Shown here piece by piece: positions 33,476 to 43,491 of a DNA stretch of 64,000 bases (its first letter is position 1; each line of letters starts with the position of its first letter). This DNA comes from Strobilurus pachycystidiatus (taxonomy: Eukaryota; Basidiomycota; Agaricomycetes; Agaricales; Physalacriaceae): the NCBI GenBank assembly GCA_019915135.1, contig JAHLMK010000016.1:248001-312000 (forward strand), read 5' to 3'. The notes under the pieces are model-generated. The model had not been told where the DNA came from, ran no database searches, and saw nothing but the letters and a program-made list of their open reading frames with translations. The position numbers were made by a program, and so were the translations under genes.

Positions 33476-33829
33476 TCAAAATTTGCCTCGGGCTGGTAAG
33501 AATGCGAGGTGATCGGTGGTGGCGCTGGGACTACGACTGACCAGTGGTTTTACACAGTGGGCCTCATGTGCCGTATTTGTAACGCTGGCTTGTTTACGCT
33601 CGACGTGCCCACCGGTCTTGAAGATGCGAAGCTGCTGACCTGTGGCGGTTAAGGGTATGTGATTGTCCATTTTTTCCCAGCTATACGTCCTGATCCTCCA
33701 CTCGCAGCCGTAATCATAGATTCGCATGACCAGTTGCCCATTCGATACCACCGGACCGATGATTGCCCGATTGTTGTCGCCGGAACCGCGAGGTCTGACT
33801 CGTTCGCTTAGGTCTCCGATGCCTGTCAT
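33476..33829 (-). CDS. Small orphan ORF between NST1 and reductase copy 3
   Basis: A single open frame of 117 codons (ATG 33829) with mixed, non-repetitive composition: VSNGQLVMRIYDYGCEWRIR, then SWEKMDNHIPLTATGQQLRI. Support comes from position: decayed copies lie between the NST1 fragment and the reductase in two other units (23404-23491 and about 39400-39610), in the matching orientation. It may be a real small gene convergent with NST1 and divergent from the reductase, or simply a conserved piece of the duplicated spacer. Family not recognised. Confidence 0.4.
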   Translation of the reverse strand: MTGIGDLSERVRPRGSGDNNRAIIGPVVSNGQLVMRIYDYGCEWRIRTYSWEKMDNHIPLTATGQQLRIFKTGGHVERKQASVTNTAHEAHCVKPLVSRSPSATTDHLAFLPARGKF

Positions 33830-33900
33830 CCCATTAACAAACGCGTCCTTTCGGCAGGAAGTGAATGACTATTTAAATTCTCGTGTACATGTACAGAACG

Positions 33901-33907
33901 TATAAAG
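33901..33907 (+). promoter_or_regulatory. TATA box of reductase copy 3
   Basis: TATAAAG, 43 bp before the ATG at 33944. The same spacing is seen for copy 4 (TATAAAAG 39675, ATG 39721) and copy 1. Confidence 0.6.
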
Positions 33908-33943
33908 GAAGGTAGCCCCAACCCTCAAGCTCAACCAACATTC

Positions 33944-35473
33944 ATGGCTGACAAGATAGAATATGGCGAGTCGTAGTACACCTCCCTTCCATTGCGTGCT
34001 GACACCGACGTCCAGTGCGCCTCGGGAACTCGGGGCTGAAGGTGTCCAAGCTCATCTTCGGATGTATGTCTCTGGGAGATACGGCGTGGGCTGATTGGGT
34101 GATCGAGGGCGACGAGGCAGTCAAGCACGTCAAGGCCGCGTCAGTTCTCCCCAATATCCATTTTCTCGACCTTACAATGCATCAGTTACGATGCAGGGAT
34201 CAACGCGTTTGACACAGCCAACATGTACTCCAACGGTGTATCTGAGAAACTTCTTGGGCGCGCTATCAAGGAGTACGATATCCCGAGGGAGGGAATTGTT
34301 GTCATGACCAAGGTACCCAACCTCTAATCCAGAATCACATTGTCTTTTCTTACCTTTGCGTAGCTCTGGGCACCTGTTTCTACCAACCTCTCGGAATCAC
34401 TATATAAAATTGGCTTTCCGGCGCTGGATGCCAAGGGCTACGCCAACCAATACGGGCTCAGTCGCAAGGTTTGCGTTCCCTGCGTCCCTCATAACCGATC
34501 ATTCGCTGAAGATTCTCTAGCACATCTTTGCCTCTGTGAAGGACAGTCTCGAACGTCTCCAGCTCGACTACATTGATGTGCTGCAATGTACGTTTCCTGA
34601 CGTTTATTTTCCCTCACTAATACACGTCTCGCTAGGCCATCGGTTCGACCCTAACACGCCCATCGAGGAAACAATGCAAGCCCTCCACGACGTCGTCAAG
34701 GCCGGCTGGGTGCGCTACATCGGCATGTCTTCTTGCTATGCGTATCAATGTAGGCTCTCTCCGCACCTGTTGTTTCCTTCATTTGACACGCCGCACAGTC
34801 CACATGATGCAGAGTAGGTCCAAGTCCTTCAGCGCTGCCCAATGATGATAACGGCGCAGATTACGCGATCACGCACAACCTCACGCCGTTCATCTCGATG
34901 CAGAACCATTACAGTCTCGTTTACCGGGAGGAGGAACGGGAGATGTTCCCTACTTTGAGCGTGCGTCTTCTCCTGCCTTTCTTGACGATATTGAAACTCG
35001 CTGTAGCACTTCGGTGTCGCCTCCATCCCCTGGTCTCCGCTCGCGCGCGGGATCCTTACCCGTCCTCTGGGAGAGAACACAAAGCGCGGAGTCAGTGATC
35101 CGTACGTTGAAGTCTACTTTCTCCCACCCTCCCCTTCTTACCTCGATCGTGTAAGGTTTCAACAGGGCTACAAATCCCAAGCCGGCAGAGAGGACATCGT
35201 CAACCGCGTGGAGGAGGTTGCAGGGAAGAGGGGTGTGACGATGGCGCAGCTCTCCCTGGCTTGGGTGTTGAACCGCCCAGGCGTATCTGCGCCCATCGTC
35301 GGCACGTCGTCCATCGAAAACTTGAAGGAGCTCATCGGTGAGCACATAACTCTCACTATTTACTTACATCGTGCTGAAGAGGATACTTAGCCGCGACGCA
35401 TATCAAACTGACGGACGAGGAGATGAAATACCTCGATGAGCCGTATCGAGTGCAGCCGGTCTTTGGGCATTGA
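33944..35473 (+). CDS. Aldo/keto reductase, copy 3
   Basis: Exons 33944-33965, 34016-34139, 34186-34312, 34364-34468, 34521-34587, 34636-34749, 34799-34813, 34860-34960, 35007-35101, 35156-35337 and 35391-35473 give 344 residues. Start [33 protein letters not shown] with Asp58 and Tyr63; VVMTK with Lys91; CHRFDP with His150; [31 protein letters not shown] for cofactor binding. All members of the AKR catalytic tetrad are present, so it should be active on an unknown carbonyl substrate. Intron 1 (33966-34015) starts with GC (GCGAGT) where copy 4 has GTGAGT; reading through would hit TAG. Exon 7 is a 15-bp microexon shared by all copies. It lies downstream of NST1 and upstream of a Y relic. Confidence 0.92.
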
Positions 35474-35713
35474 TGAATGCGACGGTTTGGGGTCGTGTAT
35501 ACGTCTACTGTAATGGGACATCTGCTTCTCCTGGGACACGCTCAGCTTACTGTTCTGTTGATACAGAGCGCCCAATCGCCATGTAACGCAAAGCACAACA
35601 AAGCATTTGTATGCGATCCCGATGCTGTCTGATGTGGCCCTGTGTGGTGTCCCTGGTTGCTTCCGTATCAGATTGTGGGCCACCTCGTTCGTACACTTAC
35701 TGAACACCCACCA

Positions 35714-35840
35714 CGAGCGAACTATCTGTTCCCGAATTCTGCGAATACATCTTCTCGAGATGAGCTCAAGAGTGCCTCAGTGATGCAGAAGCTACATCTC
35801 CGTGCAAAGTCACGAAGAGCAGGAAATATGTAGCGAGGTG
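35714..35840 (+). pseudogene. Relic of family Y exon 1
   Basis: Matches the start of copy J at the DNA level: ACGAGCGAAC (ATG changed to ACG), TTCTGCGAATAC, CTTCTCGAGAT, GAAGCTACATCTCCGTGCAAAG, AGGAAATATGTAGCGA. A middle part is missing. Nothing of exon 2 remains. Confidence 0.7.
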
Positions 35841-35929
35841 GGTGTATATCGTCCTCAGTAAGTACAAAGTCTTGGTCAACTTGAGACACTCATAGTGGAT
35901 GTGATACGAGCCGCCGTCGTTGGCGAGTA

Positions 35930-36483
35930 GTGATCTGCTGGCCTGGCCTGGCTTCGCAAAGCTCTGGCTCATCGAAATGGTAAGCCAGGCCAAGGCCGTC
36001 AGTCACGGCTGGCTCTGGCCTGGCTTCGGCTTCAAATGCAGGCGGGATGCAGCGGTACGTGCTATAGGGTACAACTTGAGCTTGAGCACTATCAATCACA
36101 TTTTGAATTGGACGTCGACGTTGGACACTTGAGCGTCGCGTAACGTTAAGTGAGCACTGAGGACTTGTCTTTCCTAATACGGACATCACTCACCGCGCGA
36201 CTCAGAAATTCACCGCGCGACTGGGATGCCATTGCAGGGAAGCTACCAGTAGCAGTCAAATGTCGCGGTATCGTCGAAGCGGAGCTCGCTTGAAGTCCTG
36301 CAGTGTGGTTGATCCAATACCTGACATGGTGTTGAGCCACGGCTCGACGGCTGGCTTACGGCTTGCAGAATACCAAGCCAGGCCATGAGCTTTGCGAAGC
36401 CGTCTCCACGGCCCGGCCTGGCTCTGGCCCAAGTACGCCTGGCCCACGGCTGGCCTGGCCTGAAGCCAGAGCCGGCAGATCAC
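35930..36483. mobile_element. MITE candidate rich in GGCCTGGC, flanked by TA
   Basis: GTGATCTGCTGGC at 35930-35942 is inverted as GCCGGCAGATCAC at 36471-36483 (one mismatch), each next to TA (35928-35929, 36484-36485). Subterminal parts carry many CTGGCCTGGC and CTTCGCAAAGCT units in inverted order. 554 bp, no ORF of note. TA flanks fit a Tc1/mariner-type origin but prove nothing. Confidence 0.6.
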
Positions 36484-36958
36484 TATCAATGGCGAGGCCG
36501 CAGTCGACGAAAATGATACCACGTTGTAAGGGTGGTCGCCGTACCCAGGACGTCGAAGGACCGTGGCGGAAACCTGATAAGTGATCGGTTTCTGATTAGA
36601 TTAGATTAGTCTTTTTCTTACCGTCTTACCGTCACCGTCGCTGTACGCCCGTCGTTTCTACGAATAGAACGAGGTTATATGCAGCTTTGGGTGATCTGAG
36701 AGGTTGAGGTTTTACACCGAGATCAAGTTGAGGCACGTGGAGAGGAACGCGCTTGGTACTGTTTGGCGACAGCGTCGTATGAACCTCTCTTTATTGTCGA
36801 CATTGTGCCCCGAAAGTTCACAATGATGGCGACTTCACGCCCGAATCCGCGGGTCTTTTTGTTGCCATCATGGATCTCCCTTGTGAGCGAAGAAAACCAT
36901 TTGTGGCTCGCTATCAAAGTCCATTCCTGCTCTCACTTGACACTCGCAACCGCAAATC

Positions 36959-38455
36959 ATGCCCTCGAATGTCGAAGAACCTGCTTTCGTACCCCAGCAC
37001 AATGAATACTTCATTCTGCAGATCGATCCCTTTGCCACGACGGAGGATCTCAATGATCCTGTCGCCACAAATGCATGCAAGGCCTTGAAGTGCAAGCGAT
37101 ACGTTGCTAAGGTGACCAATGTGAGCATGATCCTCTTCTTGAATTTCTCTCTTGAGAGAGCTCACTGTGCTGTAGTGGATGGACGGAATACCAATTGAAA
37201 GTTTTACATGCTGTATCGGAGTGATCATGGTATCAAAGGGGATGTTCCCCGGCCCAAGATGCGTTCAGCCACAGATGACTATCCCAATCTCGCCGAATAC
37301 AAGCCCCCACCCCTTCCGCCGTCTACCCATAGAGACAGAACCCCCTTTGCCTTGGTCAAATTGTTATCATGCGACACTTGCACGAACCACTGTTCGCTTT
37401 GTTGTGGGCGGAGTCGATAGGAGGACAAAAGGGAAATGCATCATGAAGGATGGGGGGGAACAGTTGATGAAGCTATCCCGTGCTACAGACGAGGACAAAC
37501 TATGGCACAAAACTCTCAAGACAGTGATCAATGCATTGAGCCGATCTGCCTCCAGCGCGCCCTCCACTCTGTCTTGCACTCCCGCTTTGGCCCGTTCAGG
37601 CCGAACGGCAGCAGTAGATGATTCCGATCTCGACGAACGCCACCTGGAATGGGTTTCCAGGCAACCATTCGTGAACGTCTCATTCAACCTTGAATCGTTC
37701 CAGGAAGAGGATTTCTGCAATCCGTGGCAGTTCTGGGATGAGTTAGATGAGCTGGAAAGGTATGTGAGATATCATGTTACATCAAAATGGACATTCATAT
37801 TGCGACAGAATTGTATATGAACATAAGGAGAGAGTTAAAGAACAAATCAGAGCTGCTTGCGAACGGGACAACAAAGCCTATACGTCACTCACGCTAGGCC
37901 GCAGCGACTGCCCGGTACAGATACCATCATCAAGCCCGACTGGACTCGAGGCAATAGATGGTTCTTTGTTGTCCGGGAGGTCTTCCCCGACGTATACACA
38001 TCGATCAGATTCAACGATATCAATTGACGGAGAGTCGCTCGACGCCGTCGAGACGCCCTCAACTTCGCGGTGCCAGCATTCCATTGGTCATCGCGCAGAG
38101 CAGGTTCCGTCCTGCGGTAGCGAGAAAAGTCGGAAAGACATGCCCCCGAGACGTGAGTGAACGAACGCCCCAGATGCACAGATACAAGTCTAATATTTGA
38201 GTCAGACCTACACATCGGAAGAAGGATACGAGCCCTCGCGAGTAGACTACAGCACGCAAACAACATTCCGAAGGTACCCGTTCCATCATGGAGAGTCCGC
38301 ACGCGCACATCTCATGAGAATGCATCTAAGAGTGAGTACTTGTATTTCTATGTCTTTTTGAGCGCAATATAATCTGCATACAAGAACCAGAAAAGCCACC
38401 ATTGTCAAGCAGAATAATGAATGTTGGAGACAAATTAGTTGCGCAACTAAGATAG
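36959..38455 (+). CDS. Orphan family Y, copy I
   Basis: Exons 36959-37120, 37176-37759, 37809-38152, 38206-38331 and 38385-38455 give 428 residues. The first three introns have the family phases (0, 2, 1). Marks: EYFILQIDPFATT, CKRYVAKVTN, exon 2 starting with Trp, CCIGVIMVSKGM, EPPLPWSNCYHATLARTTV, PFVNVSFNLESF and NPWQFWDELDELER. Then come a charged helix (HKERVKEQIRAACERDNK), a Ser/Pro-rich stretch and a basic end (GRRIRALASRLQH, and PPLSSRIMNVGDKLVAQLR in the last exon). Exon 4 was placed by choosing the GTCAG acceptor at 38205, since the nearer TTGAG site leads to an early stop. It has no X partner: 1.5 kb upstream is reductase copy 3 with only relics between. Function unknown. Confidence 0.78.
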
Positions 38456-39720
38456 TGTGCTAGAGCAGATGAGGAGCTTGATGTGTGTATAGTTTTCTGT
38501 AGTACATGTTATATGATCCAATTAGTATGCCTCTAATAGTATGTGTTTGGAAGCCGGGACGTTCTAGTTGAAAAACCAAAAGTTTCGAGCGACGGCAACA
38601 CGTGGCGACTGACGCGCTTGGTGATGCTTGGCAAGAGCTTCCATTTGTACCTTGTCTTATTCCCTTCGCTCTCGCCCTGTTGCCCTGTCACTTTTGCTGC
38701 GCTGCCGGTGTGGCTGGTGAAGGGGCTGGTGGATTATCTATCGATATCTCACTTTTGATTTCCAGTGCACCACAGATCACAGCACTACGCGCCCCGCGGC
38801 GCCCGGGTCGTCCAAGCTCATGATGATGCCGAATATCATCCCAGGCCCATCTAACCCTCTCCCTCCGGCGCCTTGTTTCCGTCAAGAGTGTCCATCGTCG
38901 CGTCTATCGCGGGCCCCGCTGGTGTCAGCATCATCGACATCCCACTCTACGACGGACACCACACATCTTCCCGATCAAGCCGCTTGTGACCGCACCCTAG
39001 AGCGCATCCTCGTCAGGAGTGTCCTCCACATCACCTTTGTTGCCACAACCTGGAAGCGGAATAATGGTGGACGACGATGAGGAGGTTGTCGGAAGCGGGA
39101 GGAGGCGCGGGTTTGTCGTTGGCAGGGATTACCGGGGCGGCGGGCGGGATCATGCAACGCAGCTCGGGATGGTTCTGGGTGCTCCGCTAGTTGGGTTGCC
39201 GCCGCCGCGGGATGCATGGGTAGCAGCAGACGCGTGGCTACGTGGCCGGGGCCGTGGTTCTTTATAGGTGGGACCTATACGCAGCCGCGATGAAATGAGA
39301 GGTAGAAGGACAGTGGAAACTGGGTGAATCCCACTGATCATTCCTTTCTCTAGAAGTACTCACTCATTCAATCGCCCCCATAGTACTGAACGGAGCAAAA
39401 CGCTCGACTTCCTACCGGCCTTGAAGATGCAAGATCGCTGACGTTCTACAGCGTTCAAGAGTATGTGTTATTCTTACTCTTTCCCGGGTATGCGTGTTGA
39501 TATTTGCCTCGTAGCCGTTCTTATACATCTTTGACTACTCCTGTCGCCGGAACCCCGAGGTTTTACTCGTTTGCTTAGTGGTCCCCGATGCTCTGTCATC
39601 TCTCAGCAAATCCGCGAAGAGACAATGACTGTCCAGATTTACGTGCTCCTTTGGAAGGGGAACCCTTACTGGCGTATAAAAGAGCGAAGCCCAGGGGCTG
39701 GCAATCCACAACGAGACATC
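38456..39720. other. Duplicated spacer with NST1 fragment 2
   Basis: Holds the NST1 fragment (38781-39293), a decayed copy of the small ORF (about 39400-39610) and the TATAAAAG of reductase copy 4 at 39675-39682. The first 320 bp hold nothing recognised. Confidence 0.5.
38781..39293 (+). pseudogene. NST1 fragment 2 (C-terminal part)
   Basis: Resembles the intact gene from about 32845 to its stop: GCACTACGCGCC, ATGCCGAATATCATCCCAGG, CCATCTAACCCTCTCCCTCC, then GGCGGGAGGAGGCGCGG-like and the final GACCTATACGCAGCCGCGATGA. Several deletions break the frame. No 5' part is present. Confidence 0.75.
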
Positions 39721-41288
39721 ATGGCTGACGGAATTGAATATGGTGAGTCGTGTTTCTCACTCTCATGATGCTTACCCATCTACGTCTAGTACGCCTCGGG
39801 AATTCCGGACTGAAAGTCTCCAAGCTTATATTTGGATGCGGGTCCCTTGGAGATGCAGCATGGGCCGACTGGGTGCTCGAGGGCGACGAGGCGGTCAAGC
39901 ACGTGAAGGCCGCGTCAGTTTTTTTTTCGAAACATCGATCCCCCCGTGCATTTTGTTAAACATTGCACTAGATACGATGTAGGGATCAACGCGTTTGACA
40001 CATCGAATATGTACTCCAACGGCGTATCCGAGAAACTTCTTGGGCGCGCTATCAAGGAGTACAATATACCGAGGGAAGGAATCGTTGTCATGACCAAGGT
40101 AAACCTCGATTCCATTGTCATATTCTCTCTCTTACCTCCGAGTATATGTAGCTCTGGGCACCCATATCTACCACGTCCGTGTCGGAACACCTCTATAGAC
40201 TTGGTGCGCCAGAGTTAGACGGCAAAGGTTACGCTAACCAATACGGGCTCAGTCGCAAGGTTTGGCACTGTGTCGCTCCAATCTGTCATTCATTGAAGAC
40301 TTTGTAGCACATCTTCGCCTCTGTCAAGAGCAGTCTCGAACGTCTTCAGCTCGATTACATTGACGTGCTGCAGTGTAAGTTGCTTGTCGTCCATTCTTCC
40401 TCGCTGACACAGGTCTTTGTAGGCCATCGCTTCGACCCACAGACGCCCATCGCGGAAACGATGCAAGCTCTGCACGAAGTCGTACAGGCCGGCTGGGTGC
40501 GCTACATCGGCATGTCCTCCTGTCATGCGTACCAATGTGCGTTCTTTTCACACCTCTTGTTCCGCTCGACTCATCATGTCACACAGTTCACATAATGCAA
40601 AGTACGTCCGAGTCTTTTGAAAACTGCCCGGCAATTTCGAGGCGAGCTGACGGTGCAGATTACGCCATCACGCACAACCTCACGCCGTTCATCTCGATGC
40701 AGAACCACTACAATCTCGTGTACAGGGAGGAGGAAAGGGAGATGTTTCCAACACTAGACGTAAGTGTCCTGTTCTCCAGTACCTGCTCATACTAACCACA
40801 AACACCTCTGCAATCACAGCACTTCAAAGTTGCCTCGATCCCCTGGTCTCCGCTCGCGCGGGGGATTCTCACTCGCCCTCTGAGCGAACAGACTAAGCGC
40901 GGCGCCTCTGATTTGTAAGTTTGCTTGACAAGCTCTCTGAACTGTTCGGTCACTGAACCCTTCCATCATAGTATGCAAAGAAGCTACAAGTCTCAAGCCG
41001 GCACAGAGGACATCGTCAACCGCGTCGAGGAACTTGCAGGCAAGAGGGGTGTAACGATGGCACAGCTCGCGCTTGCGTGGGTGTGCAGTCAGCCAGGTGT
41101 ATCTGCACCCATCGTCGGGACGTCGTCGATCGAGAACTTGAAGGCGCTCATTGGTGAGTCCTTCCACACTGTGGAGGATAATGGTCTTGATTATGATTGC
41201 AGCTGCAACGCATCTTAAACTGACGGAGGCCGAGATGAAATACCTCGAAGAGCCGTATCGGGCGCAGGCGGTCATTGGGCATTCCTGA
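39721..41288 (+). CDS. Aldo/keto reductase, copy 4
   Basis: Exons 39721-39742, 39790-39913, 39972-40098, 40152-40259, 40308-40374, 40423-40536, 40587-40601, 40659-40759, 40820-40914, 40972-41153 and 41203-41288 give 346 residues. Same enzyme type as copies 2 and 3, with [39 protein letters not shown] and [15 protein letters not shown]; the catalytic tetrad is complete. Differences from copy 3 cluster in the exon-4 loop (ISTTSVSEHLYRLGAPEL), which in this family borders the substrate pocket, so substrates may differ. All introns are GT-AG. It is followed by X copy F on the other strand. Confidence 0.92.
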
Positions 41289-41743
41289 TCGAGTCGGGTT
41301 GTGTATCGTCCTGTATATGTCCCCAAATAACTAGCCTTTTCCGACTCGGGGGCTTCTTCGTCCTACTAGTGCACACAAAGGGCAGCTCGGTGATTATCTC
41401 GTATTTCTTTCTAGTTTTTATTTGTCGGGATGCAACAAGGCTACACAGGACCATCCGTAACTTCGGCAGTTGTGTCGAAGTCCTCGCGGCAGATATTCCT
41501 GTTTCATCTGACGCCGGCGCCGGCTGGTGACCTGAACCAACACTATATGTAGCTGGATGGTAAGATGTACGGTGCAGTAATGCCTTTTTTTCATAATGAC
41601 AAGAAGGAACACGATTAGGAGCGGGGGAAATACGATAGCATGCAGCAACACTAGATAAATGAACAGCACAGAAAAGTGGACTGTGGGAAGAGGCAGAAAA
41701 ATGAGAGGAGAAGGCATAGATGATACGTCCTGCGAGGACCTGG
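41289..41743. other. 3' flank between reductase copy 4 and X-F
   Basis: Convergent 3' regions. A GC-rich palindromic CGGCGCCGGC run lies near 41515. No gene supported. Confidence 0.4.
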
Positions 41744-42921
41744 TTATGTGTTCCGGAACGAAGGACTCATCGGGGTCTTGAGAACCTCGATGATGGTTGC
41801 AAGTTGCGGTGCGTGAACACGCAGATTTCTAGAGCGTGTGAAGACAGCGCTCGCCACCTGGGTGCAGGTCAGTGCGTTTGCCCGCTCTCACGACTCAGTG
41901 GCACAACGTACCTTCTTCAGGCGGGACTCGGACGGCGCGGTGTTCTCTCTGTTTGCAAGACTCTTTTTGAACGGCTTGCTTGGTGACGGTGAAACACTCC
42001 TGTTGTCAACGGCCTACAAGTGTTGACTGAACATGCGTTATTTCGCAACATCGTATAAGTACTTACCGCGTTGTCTGTCCTGGAATCTTCTAGAGGCTTC
42101 TTCACGACAACTCCTTCGGCCGTCTTGATGTATAGCTAGAAGGCCAGTCAGTGATGTTTTGTATATGGGCTTTTCAAGCAGCTCACATCGTCATGACTCT
42201 GCAAAAGTCCCTCCAGGACTTCGCCCACGTAGTCGGGATCAGCCTGTGCCTTGTTAAAGAAGTCGTCCATTTTCAGCATGCTCTGATACAGCAGAGCCTG
42301 GTAGGCCTCGGGTTCAAGTTTGAACATGGGTACACTATCAGTGCTCCAGTATCGCAACGGGCGAGCCTCTGTTGCTAATGGGAGAACGACGACTCGCGCT
42401 TTTTTTGGCGGCGTAACCTGCCAGGGAGGAGAGGTATGAAGCGCTCCGTTCACAGACACCCCGTGGCTTTCAGTGAGAGAGATGGGCATGACAAAGCTCT
42501 CGAGCTTGGGATGAAGTGTCTGATTTCCCGAAAATGTTCCCATAGGAAACACCCAATGCTCGTACTTCCCTGTCTTGTCAAAATAGAATACTGGCGCTTC
42601 GCAGTACACGGCAGGACGTGGAAATCTCTTCTTCTTCACCGCCTGCTCTATGTTTTTGGCAGCAGTATCAGCTCGGGATTCGACGGATGTCAACCTGGAC
42701 ATTGTGTCGGCGTCCCCGCTGTGGATGGAAGTAATCCCGGAGATTGTGGAGAGACACAGCTTGTAGTAAGGAAGGATGAGAGACTCCTTAACCGCATAGA
42801 TTGCGCCATACTCGAGTGGAACTAGGGAATCATCGATCTCGGCGTCGACCGTAGGCTGGCGACGCCTCCGGGATCGCGAGCTGGCGGCGGTGCGTCGTGA
42901 TCTCAATGATGGTGCGGTCAT
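41744..42921 (-). CDS. Orphan family X, copy F, without the long tail
   Basis: Exons 42921-42187, 42135-42067, 42013-41912 and 41857-41744 give 339 residues; introns are 51, 53 and 54 bp, all phase 0 as in copy E. Core: YGAIYAVKESLILPYYKL, RPAVYCEAPVFYF, WVFPMGTF, ARVVVLPLATEARPL, YWSTDSVPMFKL. The N-terminus is Arg-rich (SSRSRRRRQ). Exons 2-4 are short and basic, and the protein stops where copies D and E go on with about 200 residues of Tyr/His/Gln-rich tail. ATGs in frame at 43029 and 43023 would add 36 residues, but the paralogues begin near 42921. Divergent from Y-J with 570 bp between starts. Function unknown. Confidence 0.8.
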
Positions 42922-43491
42922 GGGAAGGTTGTCGTTGTCTGAAGCTGTACGGAGATGATGTGGCTTTTTATGGAAGAACTTATGCAGGGCATGTTGTTCT
43001 CGATAGGTAGAGTTTCTTGTCATAGACATGGAATGGATTCTATAGAGCGTTGATCACCGATCACGTTCTGGACGACGGCGAACTTCCCGATGTATTGTTC
43101 TTGATGACAGGACAAGGTGCGCTGTTGTACCAAATGGGGCCGGCGTCCACTCGCATGGCAACGGGAAAGAACAACAACCTGACAATAATGGCAGACAAGG
43201 CTGAAAATCATGCAATTGTCTCGACTATGTAGTCTCGTTGCCATCCGTTTAGCGGACCCTACCCTAAAAGGGAACCCTTCCGTAAATAACGAGACTAAGT
43301 ATGTGTGTCTCGACATGGAGTGGGGCGGACCTGATTGGCTCGTTGTTGTTTTCGGCTCAGGCCGCTTGATAGATTGATTGCCGCCCCGGATGGCCCTGCA
43401 TGTTATTGTTACTATTAGGCGAATCCCCTTCTTGAGCCGTAGTCTTTTATTGCGAGTGACACCATGTCCATACACCCATCAAGACCCCACC
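42922..43491. promoter_or_regulatory. Shared divergent promoter of X-F and Y-J
   Basis: 570 bp between opposed starts. An exact 10-bp inverted repeat, TAGTCTCGTT at 43230-43239 and AACGAGACTA at 43288-43297, lies near its middle. Confidence 0.55.

Larger units (their letters stand above)
35474..36958. other. 1.5 kb with a Y relic and a MITE candidate
   Basis: In other units an X gene follows the reductase; here it is missing. Only the Y exon-1 relic at about 35714-35840 and the TGGCC-rich element 35930-36483 are recognisable. Confidence 0.5.
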
